Assembly (NCBI RefSeq): GCF_914767665.1
Contig: NC_059502.1
Location: forward strand, 32,940,812 to 33,004,811
Reading direction: 5' to 3'
From: Harmonia axyridis
Lineage: Eukaryota; Arthropoda; Insecta; Coleoptera; Coccinellidae
DNA length: 64,000 nt
This document shows, one piece after another, positions 1 to 15,100 of this stretch; positions within the stretch are counted from its first letter, which is position 1, and every line of letters starts with the position of its first letter. A program made the position numbers and the translations under genes. The notes under the pieces were generated by a model that saw only the letters and a list, made by a program, of their open reading frames with translations, was not told the DNA's origin and ran no database searches.

Positions 1-197
1 ACCTCTTCTTCTTCCTCTTCCTCATCATTACTGTATGTAGGTGCTGAATCTCCACGGATAAGTGGGCATTTTTCGCCACGGAAGAGGTATATGGAACTGT
101 CTGCTTCCAATTGAACGAATCTGTATCTTGAAGCCATCTCCAGAAAAACCAACATGTCGGCAATAATAAGAATAGCAAACAGAAAAAATTCATAAGC
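1..197 (-). CDS. POT exon M, last membrane segment and acidic tail (runs off the window)
   Basis: Reads AYEFFLFAILIIADMLVFLE then a cytoplasmic stretch ending SAPTYSNDEEEEE. No stop codon before the window edge. Confidence 0.93.
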
Positions 198-3100
198 CTG
201 AAAATTTAAAACGTTAATTTTAGGTTGTTGAATTTCAGGCCCAAGAGAACTCGGACTTTAGAGTAGAGTTTTGATGAAAAAGAATAAACTTGGCATTATC
301 TTTGTCTAGTTATCATATGAAAGAACTTTTAACAAAGATTCAACATTCAGCACAATGTATGGAGACTAAGCAGATCTACAAATTTATAATCTTTAAGGCC
401 CAGTTTCACCAAACAGCTCTTGATCCCAGATTGATTAAACTCCGCTTGTTACTAAAGCAGGCTTAACAGTGTTTTCTGTTTCACCATGCATCAACCCGTC
501 CGAAGATGATCGCGATTAACCAAATCGCGTTTAAATAGTCAAACTATTTGGCAACGTTGTGAACAAAAAGTTATATAGTGTTCTGTATCGTATTAGCAGT
601 GATGACCACCATTGGCGCTAGGTGTCATTCATTCATAACTCATAACATTTCAAAACATTTGTCATCTTGTAAACAAAAAACAAAGTTAATTTTTGCCGAA
701 AATGTCGAGTGATGTGCTTCAAAATGTCGGAAACTTGCAGAAGTTAAAAAGAAATTATCCCATTTCACAAAACCACATATTCTGGAAAAAAAAACTATAT
801 AAGTAATTTTAGTAACTTATTTATTTTTATTAACAAGTTTAACTGCTTCTTAAATAATATTTCAATCAAACATATCAATAAATTATTTTTTTCAATAAAT
901 TTCATAAAACACAAAAACAAAGTTTACGTGTATTTTAAATGGGAAATATTGAGCCTATACATATAGTCATATTTTGATAAAATTTACCCAAAAATTAGAA
1001 ATTTCCGGAAAAATAATTACATAGACAAGAGTTCCATACTGATAAATAATTATTAATCTCAACTTGAAAGGTTGTAATCCTCCAAAAATGGCCGATTAGT
1101 GCTAAATCGCGATTGGTCGATTAAATGGCGCTTTGGAATGTGGTGAAACGCTACATTACATTAATCGTGATCTAAGGCCTCAGTTAAGAGCCAAGTCAAG
1201 ATTGAAGCATTTGGTGAAACTGGGCCTAAGTTTTCGAAAGTTCGAGATCCAGGTTGCAACAATATTTTAAAGTTAAACCGTTGCTCAAGCATGAAGTTAA
1301 ACCGTTTCTCAAGCATGAAGTTTTGTCAATCTATCATTCTAATATCTTTCAATAATCATATTTCCACTAAATGTATTAATAAAAAATTTTGTTCAAATCT
1401 CACCTGACTCTTGAAGAAATTCGCTTGGGTAATCAGTATGACGAAAAAATTGCCTACAGCTACGCTTAAATACCAACCTGCAATAGTCACTGTCTTCATA
1501 GATTTTGGTGCCTGAAATTCAAATGAAATATTCGATATTCTTCACATTTATTTGGCCGATTCACATGCTATTAACTATCAGGTATCATGCAAGTAAATTG
1601 AGAGAAAACCCATGAGGTGAAGTGGAAGCTTTTGGGTGCTCGTACTTTAAAGCTGTTCTAATAAACACTTAATTTTGTAAGGGGCTTGAAATGATTATTC
1701 TATAGAGACACGAGAACCCTCAACACGATCGGATGCGTGGTCACGAAAAAGATTGTATATTTATTTTCCAATATTCTTCTTGAATTGCTATAGTTCTTGT
1801 CAGAGACCAACGAAATGGGGAGTCACGATGGTCGACAACCGAAGCCGATGTGTGTGCTTAGCTGATTTTGATTATTATAATCATTATTGAGTTTGAGTTG
1901 TATTGTAAACTATACGGACCATCAATAAATATTTTGAATGTAAAATTTCTTGCATTCTGATGATGGGATCAGCTTGACATTTTTCATGGAGCTTGAAATT
2001 GTTATTCCTTTGACTGGACTTCTGACTGAGCGATCAACAATCAACTTAGAATTACGCACGAGGCGTTAAATTGATATTCTACGTCCAAATGCAAAATTTC
2101 CCCTAGATCTTTCCGACGGGCATATTAGGAGTAGTAAAAAAAATATTTTTTCAATAGATGGTTTTATTTATCTGTATCTTGCGTTGTATAAGTCCGATCG
2201 GGTTTCACTATATGACGTTAGAAAAATAAGATTTCGCACTATAAAAACAGTTTTTGTTCGATAAAGACAAAAATGCAAGCCAGGTGGCTGAAAGTGTAAT
2301 TAGTGTTTTTGGTCCCGATACTGTAGAAGCCAATCACGAGCAATTTTGGTTTTGTCGATTCTGTTCCGGTAATTTCGAGAAAGCAGCACGCACTGGAAGT
2401 CCAATTGTCGAAAATGTCGATGAAACTATGGACATTGTCGAGTCCGACCGTCATGTAAGCACTGTTTCGATTTCACAAAAACTAAAGATCGCACAAAAAC
2501 TTTTTGGAACAATTTTCATGAGGCTGGTCTCAAGAGGAAGCTCGATGTATAGGTACCACACGGGTTAACGCAAAAAAAAACCTTATGGACCGAATTTCCA
2601 ACTGCCAATCACTGCTGAATCGCAACAAAATCGACCAATTTTCGAAACAGTCAATGACTGGTCATAAAAAGTTGATCACGACAACGTCCAGGAAAAACGG
2701 TCGTGGTCGCAACACAGTTAGCCGGCTGAAACGGTGGCAAGGCTAGGATACTTTTGCTGTGTGTTTGATGGAATTGGCAGGGAATTATCTACTATGAGCT
2801 GCTATCCTACGGCACAACTGTTAACTCGGAATTGTACTGTCAACAATTGGATCGTCTGAAGGAAGCAAACGCCCAAAAGCGACCAGCTTTGACCAATAGG
2901 AAAGGAATTGTGTACCATCAAGAGAATGCCAGGCCACACACATCGATACTGACTCGCCAGAAACTCCGGGAACTCAAGAATTGACTCCCGGATCTGTAAA
3001 AGGAATTATCAAGCATTCTTCCTGAATTTTTTCTTTTCCTGATTAAGTAATCATTTTGAAACTTATGACGAATCTATAAATCGTTATTTCATATCAACTA

Positions 3101-6100
3101 CCAAAAATTCTAATAAGTCGATTTTTTCTGAACTTTCATATTTTTTAGTAATTGATCAACATGAAATTATGTAAAAGATTGAAATTATCATTGGGACCAA
3201 ACGATAAATCAATCTATTCTTTACTGAGAACGAGCGCTCAAAAATAATCAAACAAATATACAATTTTTCCCAATAATTCCTGGAGGTTATTGTTTGGAAA
3301 AACCTCAATGAAATTAAATGAAATGATTGTCACATCACATTTGATATAATTTGAACAAATCCTCCAGGTACGTTTCCATTACGATACGTATATGGAACCT
3401 AAGGCTACTAGCTATAATTTGAGTAAATTCACATAAAAATCTAGCATTGAATATAATTCATTTAAATAAATGAATTAGAATAATATTATGCACAACAAAA
3501 AAGCATTTGTTATCTAAGTTTAATTTTATTATGAAAAAAGGCTTCCAAAATCTTTTATTTTCGACAAGTTAATTCATCGAGAAAGAAGTCATCGAATTAT
3601 ATTACAATTCTTACCTGCATGAATGCAAATTCTAAACCAGCAATAGCAAAGAAGATTTCAGCAACAGAAATGAAAAAATATTGAGGTATCAACCACAATA
3701 TGCTGACGGTGTTAGGCGCTGCCATCGGATAAATATTGAAAAACTGCAAAAAAAAAGAATATTTTTTAGCACTCATTTAATTCAATGAAGGCTGTGCTAG
3801 TCAGTATAAAGATTCTATTAGTTGTTTCTATGATATTCTCAAACTTTATATTCTGTTTTATTCCTATAATTCTAGTTATACATAATGTTTGGTTCGGTAA
3901 CTGGAGTGTCAAAGTGAGATCGGGCCTCGATAAGAGGCATTACCATCACATGGCTTTCCGCGTATGAGTTGAACATTAAGTATCCATTCATTTCCCCTCT
4001 AGCGCTCCTGCGATGACCAAACTTTATACGGTGTTCAAAGTTGTATATTCACTTTATCTTCTTCCTCTTTCGTATTATTATTGTGGGATCCGAATTCTTA
4101 ACCAACCCAAACGAATGATACGCTACTGACTTGACTATACGAAAACTACGCGTAGACCATGCAGTTGTTATCGATATAGGGAGACGTAAGGGGAAGAGGT
4201 ACTTGAGACGGAGACTGGAGAACGATACATACGAACGAGGGTGGAATTCGACGTGAGAGAACGGATGGACATAGTTAGTATTCGACGTTATAGATTAGAC
4301 GTAAAAGGTTGAAGAATTCGACGTGATAGACGCATATGATTCGACGTGAAATATAGTAGACGCAGCGAGTTAGATAATTCGATAATTAGACTATTAACAA
4401 TTAGACGGAATAAAATAACTTCGATAGTTCGATAGACGAAAGTTCAGTGGCTGTACATTCAATTGAAGTTGAATTGTACATTGTGTAAATAAACAATAGT
4501 TAAGTTCCGGCGGCCTTTCATATAAACCCCTAGACAACGATTAATAATAATAATAATAATGAAGTTTATTTCATAAATAAACACTTTACATCACGGAGGT
4601 ACATGAGGTATGACCTGTATGTGATATTAACTTAATTAAGATTTCTGAAATAAATGTTCCATAAGATAATTCAAAAGAAAATAATTACAATACCAGGAGA
4701 AAAACAAAAATCATTCATAAGCACAATGTAAAAAGTTATTTCACATCCGATATTTATAATTAATTGTATTATACTGCCTCAATCAGGTAATTATTGAAGT
4801 CGTCATCGTCGATATAAAAACCCTACATTATTATATGAGTAGAGGGCGGCTATGTACGACAGTCGATTATTTTTTTTTTAAATTATAGTTTTACCTCTTT
4901 TGTAATGATTTTTTTTCAGTTGTTTTTAGAATTTTTTAAACATATATCAATCAGTGCTTTGTTTATTGAACATATCAGTACCTTCAATTTTCATTAATAT
5001 CCACAAGGATGCCAAAAAAAGTCACATATTTCGAAGTGCAAAATCTTTCAGGAGGTTGAATTTATTTTCGAATCATTCCAAAAAAAGTAATAATACCGGA
5101 AGAAGATATAAACTACAACTTGAATATTTTATTGTTCAATTACCTCTATTCTACGTCTGTTCTCACGTATTACCAGAGCATATATTCCACCAAAATCCAA
5201 TTCAATGCTTCTCGTCAATAATTCTGGTATTTCATAGCTATTTATCGAACAATTGTAACTAAAAATTAAAAAAATCTTCAATTTTATAAGACCTTTCATT
5301 CAAACATGATATAAAGAATATTTGTCTATTTCGGACATTACTTACTCTCCATCTGGGAGTTCCATATAAGCCGATGTAGCAAGGTAATTGTTCTTAGAAT
5401 CTTGTACGAAATAAACATCCTGAAAACCTTTTCCATTCTTCAGGCTTATTGTCACATTGTGCAGAGAACTGCTGGTTTTTATATATGCAATCCTGCAATC
5501 AGAAGCAATTTATCTGAATATAATTCTCAAGAATGAGGTACATTTTTTAAACTTCGTGCGAACTTTCAAGCTGATTACGTCATCAGAACCATAAAATTTG
5601 TTATTTAATATTAATACCCAATAATGAGTATTTTTTCGATATTGTAGTAAAGCGGATATTTGAAAATTATCGAAATTATTAGAAATTATTATGCAGAGAG
5701 AATATATGTTAAATTCAAAAGAGTGATCGCGACTTGTTTAGACTGATCTTAGCTTAGCATAAGGATGTTTTATTTTTCAATCAATGCTTTTCTTAGTTAC
5801 CGTCTCACGGCGTTGGTGAAATCGATATATTTTTTACGGATAAGAAAAATAATTTAGATAAGGGGAAATCTTGATTTATCTGAGTTCGATACATGCGAAA
5901 AATCATCAGGGTCGTTCCCAGATGACGCAGCAAAAAGGTCTTAGGCGGAGTTGAAGTATGTTTCTTGCTGAGATTGACAGAAAAATGTAGTTTGAAGTAG
6001 AGGTAAGGACTCTTATTGAAAAAAGATAAAAAATGTTCTAACCAATGATCTAATTGACATGGTATCTGGAGGAGTAGTTGGGGCGGTCTTAGATAAGTAC

Positions 6101-9100
6101 GATGTTACGATTTTTGTGGAGGTCGAAAGAGTTAGTTAGTATCGCTTAGGGTCTCTTATTAAGAACGGTTAAATTAGGTCAGAAATAGTAAAATAGGAAT
6201 TTTTTGAGATAAAGTTAGAATTTGTTTTAGAATCTCTTTGGAATAAATTAGGTTAGATCGGAGTTCGCGGATCGGGAGTGAAGTGTTATATAAGGAATTA
6301 CACGTTTTCGAGTGAACAGTTTGGAAAAAGTAAAACTAGGTTTAGGCAGGGCCTAAACTACTCAGCTAGCATCGTGGGATAAGGGCAAGTTTTTTGGCTA
6401 TTTACTTTTTAGTTTATTTGTTGATGTTTGAATGTTTTTTTTTCTTTCAATGAAAATAAGTTTATTTGAGTAGTCCCGATTCTCCCAAATTCAAAGCTGG
6501 TATATTGTTTCGTTTGTTTGAATAACAGATTATTTGAGACATTTTTTTGTTTCTTATAAAATTTTGGCCGTTGAGTCAACATTTCAAGGGATATTGTAAC
6601 TTTGGTTATTTTTATTTTTCTTTATTATATTTAGTTTTAAAATTTAAATCGATTTTCATTGACCCAATAAACTAATCCTGTCCCTAGAGAAAGAAATTCA
6701 ACTAATAAGACCTGTCCATTGAAGCGACGGGCCGGACTTACGTAGAACATCTTTGGTGAACTTACATAATTATTAATTCTCCGAGACCTCTGGAAAGCCG
6801 CTCTTCCAGGGGTTAAAAGAACATCCCAACCGGAGATAAGTGAACGATTGGTTAACTTTCTCTGACCAACCCGTTCATGACAATATTATACCTAAATTTT
6901 CTTTGATTCGGGCTAAGCTATCAACACAATATTCTACAAGAAGTTTAAAATAATTTTTCTATATACTTATTAGTTCACCGAAAAGCTTATGCACATAAAT
7001 AATCATGTAATTTTGACAAAAAACATTATGGGGAACATATGTGCTTTAAGTATTCAAGAAAAAAAAGTATGCTTAGAAACAGGCGTAAAGCATAAGGTAA
7101 GTTGAAAAGACTTGTTAACTAAAACCCTGTAGAAGATGTCATAAGGACGTCAACCTATCGTGAAAGACCCAGAAATCGACTAAGTAGGAATGTAGAACTC
7201 AATTTCAAATATCACAAAGAAGGCACTCTCCTAGGAAAGACATAGGTATACACAAAAACCATACGACAGAAATCGTGAAAGAGATAGATACAAAAAGAGT
7301 GAAAGGTTCAGTTCCATATTGTTTGACCCTTCTTAAGGGTAGTTCTCTATGAGGATTCAACCTTAAAAAATAACATGACTACTAATAATGTTGCCAACTA
7401 CAAAATGGAAAAGATTATTTTCAAAAGGTGATACTTGCCTTATTCTTGGCAAAATGTCGATTATTTATCTACTTCTAATCTTTCAGATATTAAATTTAAT
7501 CTCTGAGGGATTGAACATGATTCAAACCATATGATAGCATTTTATTTTATTTAATCCCGCCTTCCTTTCATTACAAACGCGTAGAAATTTGAAGCAGATC
7601 ACTCAAAAACACCAAATAGTGGCAACAACTGTTCGACAAAATCAGAAGAAAAAAGATGATATCTTAATTGAATTAATGATTCACCTGACTCTGGCTCTTC
7701 CATTGAGAGATTTCTTGAAATCAATAGGATCTGTCTGGAATATTTCTATTCTGTTTCTATCTCCCACACCTATGATGACAGTTTCTACCTAGAACAATGA
7801 ATAATGAAATAAATTTTCAATTTCATCAATGTGACAAAAATTAGTTGAATATAATATCTACTGAAATATTAGGTATGCTTCTAAAGTACTGATGATAACT
7901 AAGTTTTTCAAATAAAGATTATGGTTATTCTGGAAAGATTGAACCCGTTGTGGAGATAAATTATGCTCGTTAGGTGTCATTTGTCAAGTTTCTTCTATTT
8001 ATGTATTAGGATCATCTTTGGTCGTCAAATGTTACCCTTAGCTCGTTCAAAATACCTTAAACACAGACCTATCGTATGTAGAAGCTAAAGAAGCCTATCA
8101 TAGCCTTCTTAGCTTAGATGCAATGAATGAGTATCCCCTTATTCGAAAAGGTACCTATAGACGCATGTCCCAGTAGGTAATTTATATTTGGTAAATGATC
8201 GACGTATCTTGGATCTCATTCACAACCCTGTTGTGATACTATTCGGTAACATAATAGTCTCATAAGCAGAAAGTATTATAAAAAAATAATGAGACTCACC
8301 TGATCTTCAACTGGATTGATGGTCATCTCAAAAAAATGTTTCTGGAAGAAAAGATTACCACAAACTCTAGGAGCTTCGACAGATATCCTATACATATGGT
8401 GTTCATGTGCGGGTAAATTCTTAAACGTCCTCAATTCACTCGAATTCATTTCCATCATCTTGCCGAAGGGGTTAAGAACTTTCAGCGTGCAGGGCAGTGT
8501 GTTCACGATGAACATGGATGCATGTCTTTTTTCTGGTAATTCTGGATAAGTTTTTTCGAGCACCGTCTCCAGAATGCCAGCCGAGAAGAAGGCAAAGCTC
8601 GCCGCTACTCCGCCTATGGCCATGCGATTCAAATTGTTCTGGAGCACTGGACAGACAGTGAAGAGCGGTTTTAGGCAAGTGTCCATTATGGGGATCATGA
8701 GCAACACCATGGCTGGGTTTATGACTTGCATTTGATCCGGAACTATCTCCAGTCCCAGTACTTTACCATTCATGTGGGATGCCTTTTAAATAAAATTGAA
8801 TGTATAAAATTTTTTTGTAAAAAAATATCATGGTCAGAAGGAGAACAGAACTAGCTCAGAGGTTTCAGAATAGTAAATACTGAAAAGATTCGCCTGATCA
8901 TCGTGTGAAAAATGACATCTTGTTCTGTTACATTTCTAGTAACTGCTACCTACTGGTCCTTTGGACCAATCGGTCTCTCTGACTCGATCTCAGCCTGTGT
9001 CAAAAACATCTCGCTGATAATTTTGGTTCTGATGAAGATTTCATTATTTCCATGAATAAACAAACTCACCCTGTAACTTTCTGAGTTAACTCTACCTCTG

Positions 9101-12100
9101 ATAAGAGTATGTACTGTTACTCCCGGGACACCCTGTATATCAACCTATATATTCCAGATTAATTGTTGAAGCCATTTTCAACCGTGTTATTGTTATTCTC
9201 ATTTGAAACTCGCACGTGTAGTTTAGAAAATTGAATTGATCAACACGTTTTAATTGTATCACACAATTATTCGGTCTTTTTGGTTAACTATTTTTTTACT
9301 TTAAAGTTTTCAGATGGAAGGAGACAGGCAATATTTCTCTCTAATAACGTAATTGACTCCATAGTGAAATCTGGTATTCTTCTAAAAATTTACTGATTAC
9401 CAATAATCAATATTGAACGGGATCCCCAAATGATTTGAAAAGGAATAAACTGGTGAATTTGTAGAGTCAGTATTTCAATGAGATAGAATAAAAAAAATTA
9501 AACTAAAGGTGCTCATATCAGGCATATGTTCAACAGAATTCATTATGGAATCCGGTATACTTCAGGGTTCGCCTATTTCGGGGCTTTTATTTATCCTATT
9601 CATAAACGATATGGGAAGAGCTGTCAGGTACTGTTCATTTCTACTTTTCGCGGACGACTTCAAACTTTTTCGTCAAATAACATCACTCGACGATTGTGAA
9701 CTGTTACAACTAGATTTGAATGCTATTATGGAATGGAGCGCAGCAAACGAAATGGAATTCAACATCGAAAAATGTCATGTGATGAGATTCAATAGATTAA
9801 AATCACCACATCTGTTTGAATACAAGATGAACCAGATAGCTTTGAGAGAGTCGTCGATTGTGAAAGATCTTGGGGTGTATTTCGATACGAAAATGAACTT
9901 TATACATCAGATACAATATGTAACAAACAGAGCGTTCAAAATGCTCGGGTTCGTGAAAAGTACAATGAAACATTTCAAAAATTTAAATGTTTTGAAAACA
10001 GATTACTGTAGCAATGTCAGGAGTGTTCTAGAATATTCCACAATCGTTTGGTCACCGGCTTATGCTGTACACAGACAAAGTATCGAACGTGTTCAAAGAA
10101 AATTTTTAAAATGGATAGCCTTCAAATTAGATCTTCCCCTATCAACGGAGAGTTACGAAATTGTCTTGACTTTGCAGTCACATCAATCAGCAAATTATTA
10201 CTCTTCCTGCCTAGGCAGCAATGTGATTATTCTCAATGCAAATAGAACATTCGACATTTTCTGACAATCAATATTTTTTGCCACCTTTTTTATTCATGTA
10301 AGAGTAAGTACCTACTTATAATTCGATATCACTGTCCATAATATAAATATATCCGTTTTTATTTATCACTACAGAAAAAATGAAAAGATTGTGGGAATTG
10401 AAATAATTTGCAAATACAATACCTATCCTACATATATCATTATAAACAATCGAAGAAAAAATTATACGTTTAACTATTAGGTAAAATAACTGCCTTGGCT
10501 GAATTCCTATGAACTATCAGCCGCGGTCAATCTAATATTCTAATAATTTGATACCTAGTAAAACAAACAACAATTATCTGATTTTTGTGCCAAGCCAAAC
10601 AATATTATTTGCTAATTGTTTTCATAATTTTATATCTTTTGGAAATGTATTAATATTCGATTTTCGATATATTATAATTTTTATTTATCCTTTACTCCTC
10701 AAACACTACCTTGGATACTGCAGTGCAATACTCACTTGAAATGTCCATCTGGAGCCCTGTTGATCAAATAGAGACCAGAATAGTGGTACCGGCAAAAATA
10801 AGAATAGCACTGAGAAAACTATTTTCATATCATCTATCAATTTTCTATTATATTTCTCCTGGGCGTAATCCAACCAGTGATCGTATTTTTTCTTCTTGGC
10901 TGACATTCGCTTCACTAAAGCATACTTCATATCTCATCGAATACAAGTGCGTGAAAAATGAAAACAACTCACCGAAGCACATTTCATAAAGTTCAGCATT
11001 ATATTATCCTTGGGATTTTTCAGTCTATACCATGGTTTTCCAATTATGAAGAGAACTGAAACAGAAAGTTTTTAAAAATGGATAAAAGGCTTATATTATG
11101 TGAGATGAGTAAGTAGTCAGTATAAGCCTGAACACTCGCTCATTTGTGTTTGTTATCTACTTTTGAATGATCTTATATTTATTAAAAATATATATGCATT
11201 AAAAAAAATTATAAGTATTATTATTATTATTATAAAAGTTCAATGCTGCTCAGATTGTTACGTCCGATAGCTCAGTATTGTTTGAGAGAAAAATGGACTG
11301 TATATCTGCGTGCGTTTGTAGTTGGATAGTTGGAGCGACAGCGAAATATTTGATAATAATGCAAATAATAATTGCGGTCAACAATGATGACTTACCAAAT
11401 GGGGCTTCAGGTTGAAGAACAAATGGTCTCTGGTACAAATCCCAGCTCTTCACAGGGCCCTTGGTGCGGGTTATCAGCTCCAACTTTCTGGGTTTAAAGC
11501 GGTGTAGAAAAAACACTAACAAAGGCGTAGGCGAAAAGACAAAGCGATGAATAAAGCGGGTATTTCAAAAGCGTTAAAAAATCAAGAAAAAAAATGCGAA
11601 AAGTCAATTAATATTTAGAAAATGTCAAGCACAATTTTTGGGCGAACTAGCGAAGTCAATCATTCAAACTATATTATTCATATGTCTCTTGCGTTCTGGG
11701 CAGAGCCATCAGTGTTGAAATCGTTTACGCGCAATACTATGATACTTCGCGGTCGCTCGAACTTCATAACTGTTTCTTGCACAAACATTCTCCGGGCGCG
11801 AAAAATGGAAAATGAATGAAAGATAAAAAAAAAAGAGAAAAAAAAAATACCGTACATAACATTGGTTTTCTAAAACTGCATTAGGTGCGACTTAATTATA
11901 AAAAAAAATTGAGAGAGAAAAAAAAATTAATTTATTAACCACAATTAATATAGGTGCCTATCAAATTTCAACAGGCAAAGGGAAAAGCTTAACAACCGGT
12001 CTCTTCAAGAAACCAGATCGGGTTTTAACAGTGGCGATGCGGGAACGTCCATCGATTGCATTGGACAGAGATGAAATTCGTCCAAGTGCCCATTGGCAAG

Positions 12101-15100
12101 GAGGAAGCCTCTCATCTTTGATGAGCACTAAATCTCCAAGTTTAGGAGGATTATTGTCCGGCGTGTACCATTTGGAACATTGCTGCAAAGTGTGCAGGTA
12201 TTCACGTTGCCAACGTTTCCAAAAATCTTGTTGAATTCGCTGGAGACATTGCCAACGACTAAGGCGGTTCAAGGGAAGTTGGGTAATATCGGGATAAGGA
12301 AGGGCATTAAGTGGTTCAAGGGTAAGGAAATGACCAGGTGAAAGGGCGGACACATCTTCTGGGTCTGAAGACAATGCCTCTAGCGGGCGAGAGTTCAATA
12401 TAGCCTCGATGAGACAAAGAACCGTATAAAACTCCTCATATGTGAGAATTTGAGCTCCTATAACTCTGCTCAAATGGGTTTTCACAGATTTGACACCTGC
12501 TTCCCATAAACCACCCATATGCGGAGCTGAAGGGGGGTTGAAATGCCACTGTATGTGCTCCCTTTCAGCAGAATCTTTCATCAAATTGATTATTTATCGA
12601 TTGGCACCGACAAAATTAGTACCACAGTCAGAATATAAATGACTTATTCTTCCTCGTCGCGCAATAAGTCTTTGGAGAGCGGATAGAAATGTCTCAGTGG
12701 ACAAATCGGTTGCCAATTCTAAATGGAGGGCCTTTGTAGCGAAACAAACAAATAAACATACATAAGCCTTCACCGTTTTGACACCACGATGTCGACCTAT
12801 AGTTATAGAGTAAGGACCTGCGAAATCTACTCCACAATTACTGAAAGGTTTAACTTCAGAAATCCGTGGTTTTGGAAGTGCACCCATAGGGGGTTGATAT
12901 GGCTTGGGCCGAATTTTGAAACATTTTAAACACCTATTCAAAACCGAAGAAATGGCCTTTCTACCACTGATGATCCAAAATCTTTGAGCAATCAGAAATC
13001 TAAGAGTGCGAAGTCCTGCATGTAAATATTTTTTATGGTACATATCAACGACAAGTGCTGTCAAACGACTCTTTTTAGGTAAAAGCATTGGGTGTTTTGA
13101 CTCGAAAGATAACGAGGATGAATCAATCCTGCCTCCTACTCTTAATATACCTCGTTCATCAAGACAAATTTTCAATTTTTGCCAATGTTTGGGAAAAGTG
13201 TTCCCTTTAACTTCGGTTGAAAAGGCATGTTGTTGCGTGACTCTGACTAATTGAAACAATGATTCATTTAGCTCAAGGAGTGTGAGATTTCCAGACAGTT
13301 TATCACTCTCTTTTTTAGCGTTATGCGTGAAGCGAAGAACATATGCGAGAATTCTTTGAATTCTGGTCAACGAAGAAATACTATCGAGTAAAGAAATTAT
13401 AATATTCTGGGCAGATTTATCTGAAAGTTTCGAGCAAAAATTATTAATGTTCTGTTGAGTGGTCACATCAATATCGATATTAACAGGAAATGAGCTTGAA
13501 GGCGTGTGCAATAATTGAGGTCCATCAAACCAAATGGACTGATAGGCGAATTCTGAAGGCAATAACCCTCTGGACCCGGCATCAGCGGGGTTATTTTTGG
13601 AGTCAATGTGATACCACGAAGCACTAGGTACCTTCTCCTGGATGTGAGCTACTCTGTTGGCTACAAATGTAGGCCACCGATGTGGTGATCCCTTGATCCA
13701 ATCTAATGTGATTTGGGAATCCGTGAAAGCGTAAACTTTACAAAAATCTATAGAATCCCGAAATACGTGAAGGCAATATGAGAGGAGCTTGGCTAGCAGT
13801 ACAGCACCGCACAATTCAAGACGCGGAATTGTTATTCGTTTCAGAGGAGAAACTTTAGTTTTTGCGCATAAAAAATTATTATTTGGTTGATCGTTGTCAT
13901 CAATCATACGATTATAAACCACGGCGCAGTAACCCCTCTCAGAGGCGTCACAAAATTCTACGAGTTGGTAAGACTTGGCTTTCGGGGAGAGAAGTTTGCG
14001 AGGAATGGTGATCGAGGATAGGATCTGAATTTGGGATTTGAATGCATCCCAGACTCTAGCGATATCTGGAGGAAGTTCATCATCACAATCAATACCTGAC
14101 GACCAGACTCTTTGCAAGAGGTGCTTCAGGAGAAAAGTCACTGGAGCTAAAAAACCTATGGGATCATAGATGCGAGCTATTTGGGAAAGTAAGTGTCGCT
14201 TTGTAGAAGATTTATTCAAGGGTTCAAAGCTGAAGCGAAAACAATCTCCCTTTGGATCCCATTGCAAACCCAAAATCTTCAAAGAAAAGTGTTCATCTTC
14301 CTGGTCAAATGTCAGAGGATCAGCTGACATATGTGAAGACGGTATTCCTGCCAAAACGGAAGGGCAATTGGAAGAAAATTTTCTAAGTTCGAAATTACCC
14401 CTATTCAAAAGTTCAACTAGTTGCTGGAGCAACAGTTTGGCTCCTTCCAACGACGAATTGCCAGCAACGATATCATCAACATACGTATTTTCGAGTAGTG
14501 CTTTTGAAGCCAAAGGAAATTTAGGACCCTCATCATCAGTTAACTGAATGAGGGTGCGCAATGCTAGATATGGGGCACTATTTACACCATACGTTACTGT
14601 GAGTAACCTATAGTCTTGAGGTGCCTCATCGACTGAAAACCTCCAAATAATGCGTTGATAATCTGCATGGTCTGGCGTTATACGAATCATGCGATACATC
14701 TGTCGGATATCGGCGCATACTGTATATTCATGCAACCGAAAACGAAGTAAAATCGAAATTATATCCCTTTGAAGTTTCTTCCCGGTAAGAAGATGATCAT
14801 TTAGTGAACCTTCTTCAGAACAAGGAGATTTTGCGGAAGCATTGAATACTACACGAATTTTACTCTGACTATTCTGAGCTTTTACAACGCAGTGATGAGG
14901 AAGATAATATGAGTTTCGATTAATGCAGTCGTAAGGAATAATCTCCATATGATTGGATTCAAGATAATCCCGCATAAACTCAACATATAATTTATACAAA
15001 TCGGGCGTTTTCAAAAGTCTTCGTTCAAGAGTAAAGAACCTTTGCAGCGCCAGTTCACGCATTCCAGTAAACTGCGGCAAACAACTGCGAAATGGAAGCG

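Noticed and set aside
4954..5262. 102-codon plus-strand ORF
   Set aside because: It overlaps transporter exon J on the opposite strand, which has exact splice borders and matching phase; the plus frame has no domain.
8316..8678. ORFs in other frames over transporter exon G
   Set aside because: Shadows of the 161-codon exon on the minus strand.
11250..11522. 90-codon minus-strand ORF, and a near-identical one at 17420-17710
   Set aside because: Both lie within the two LTRs of the BEL element and are LTR sequence, not genes.
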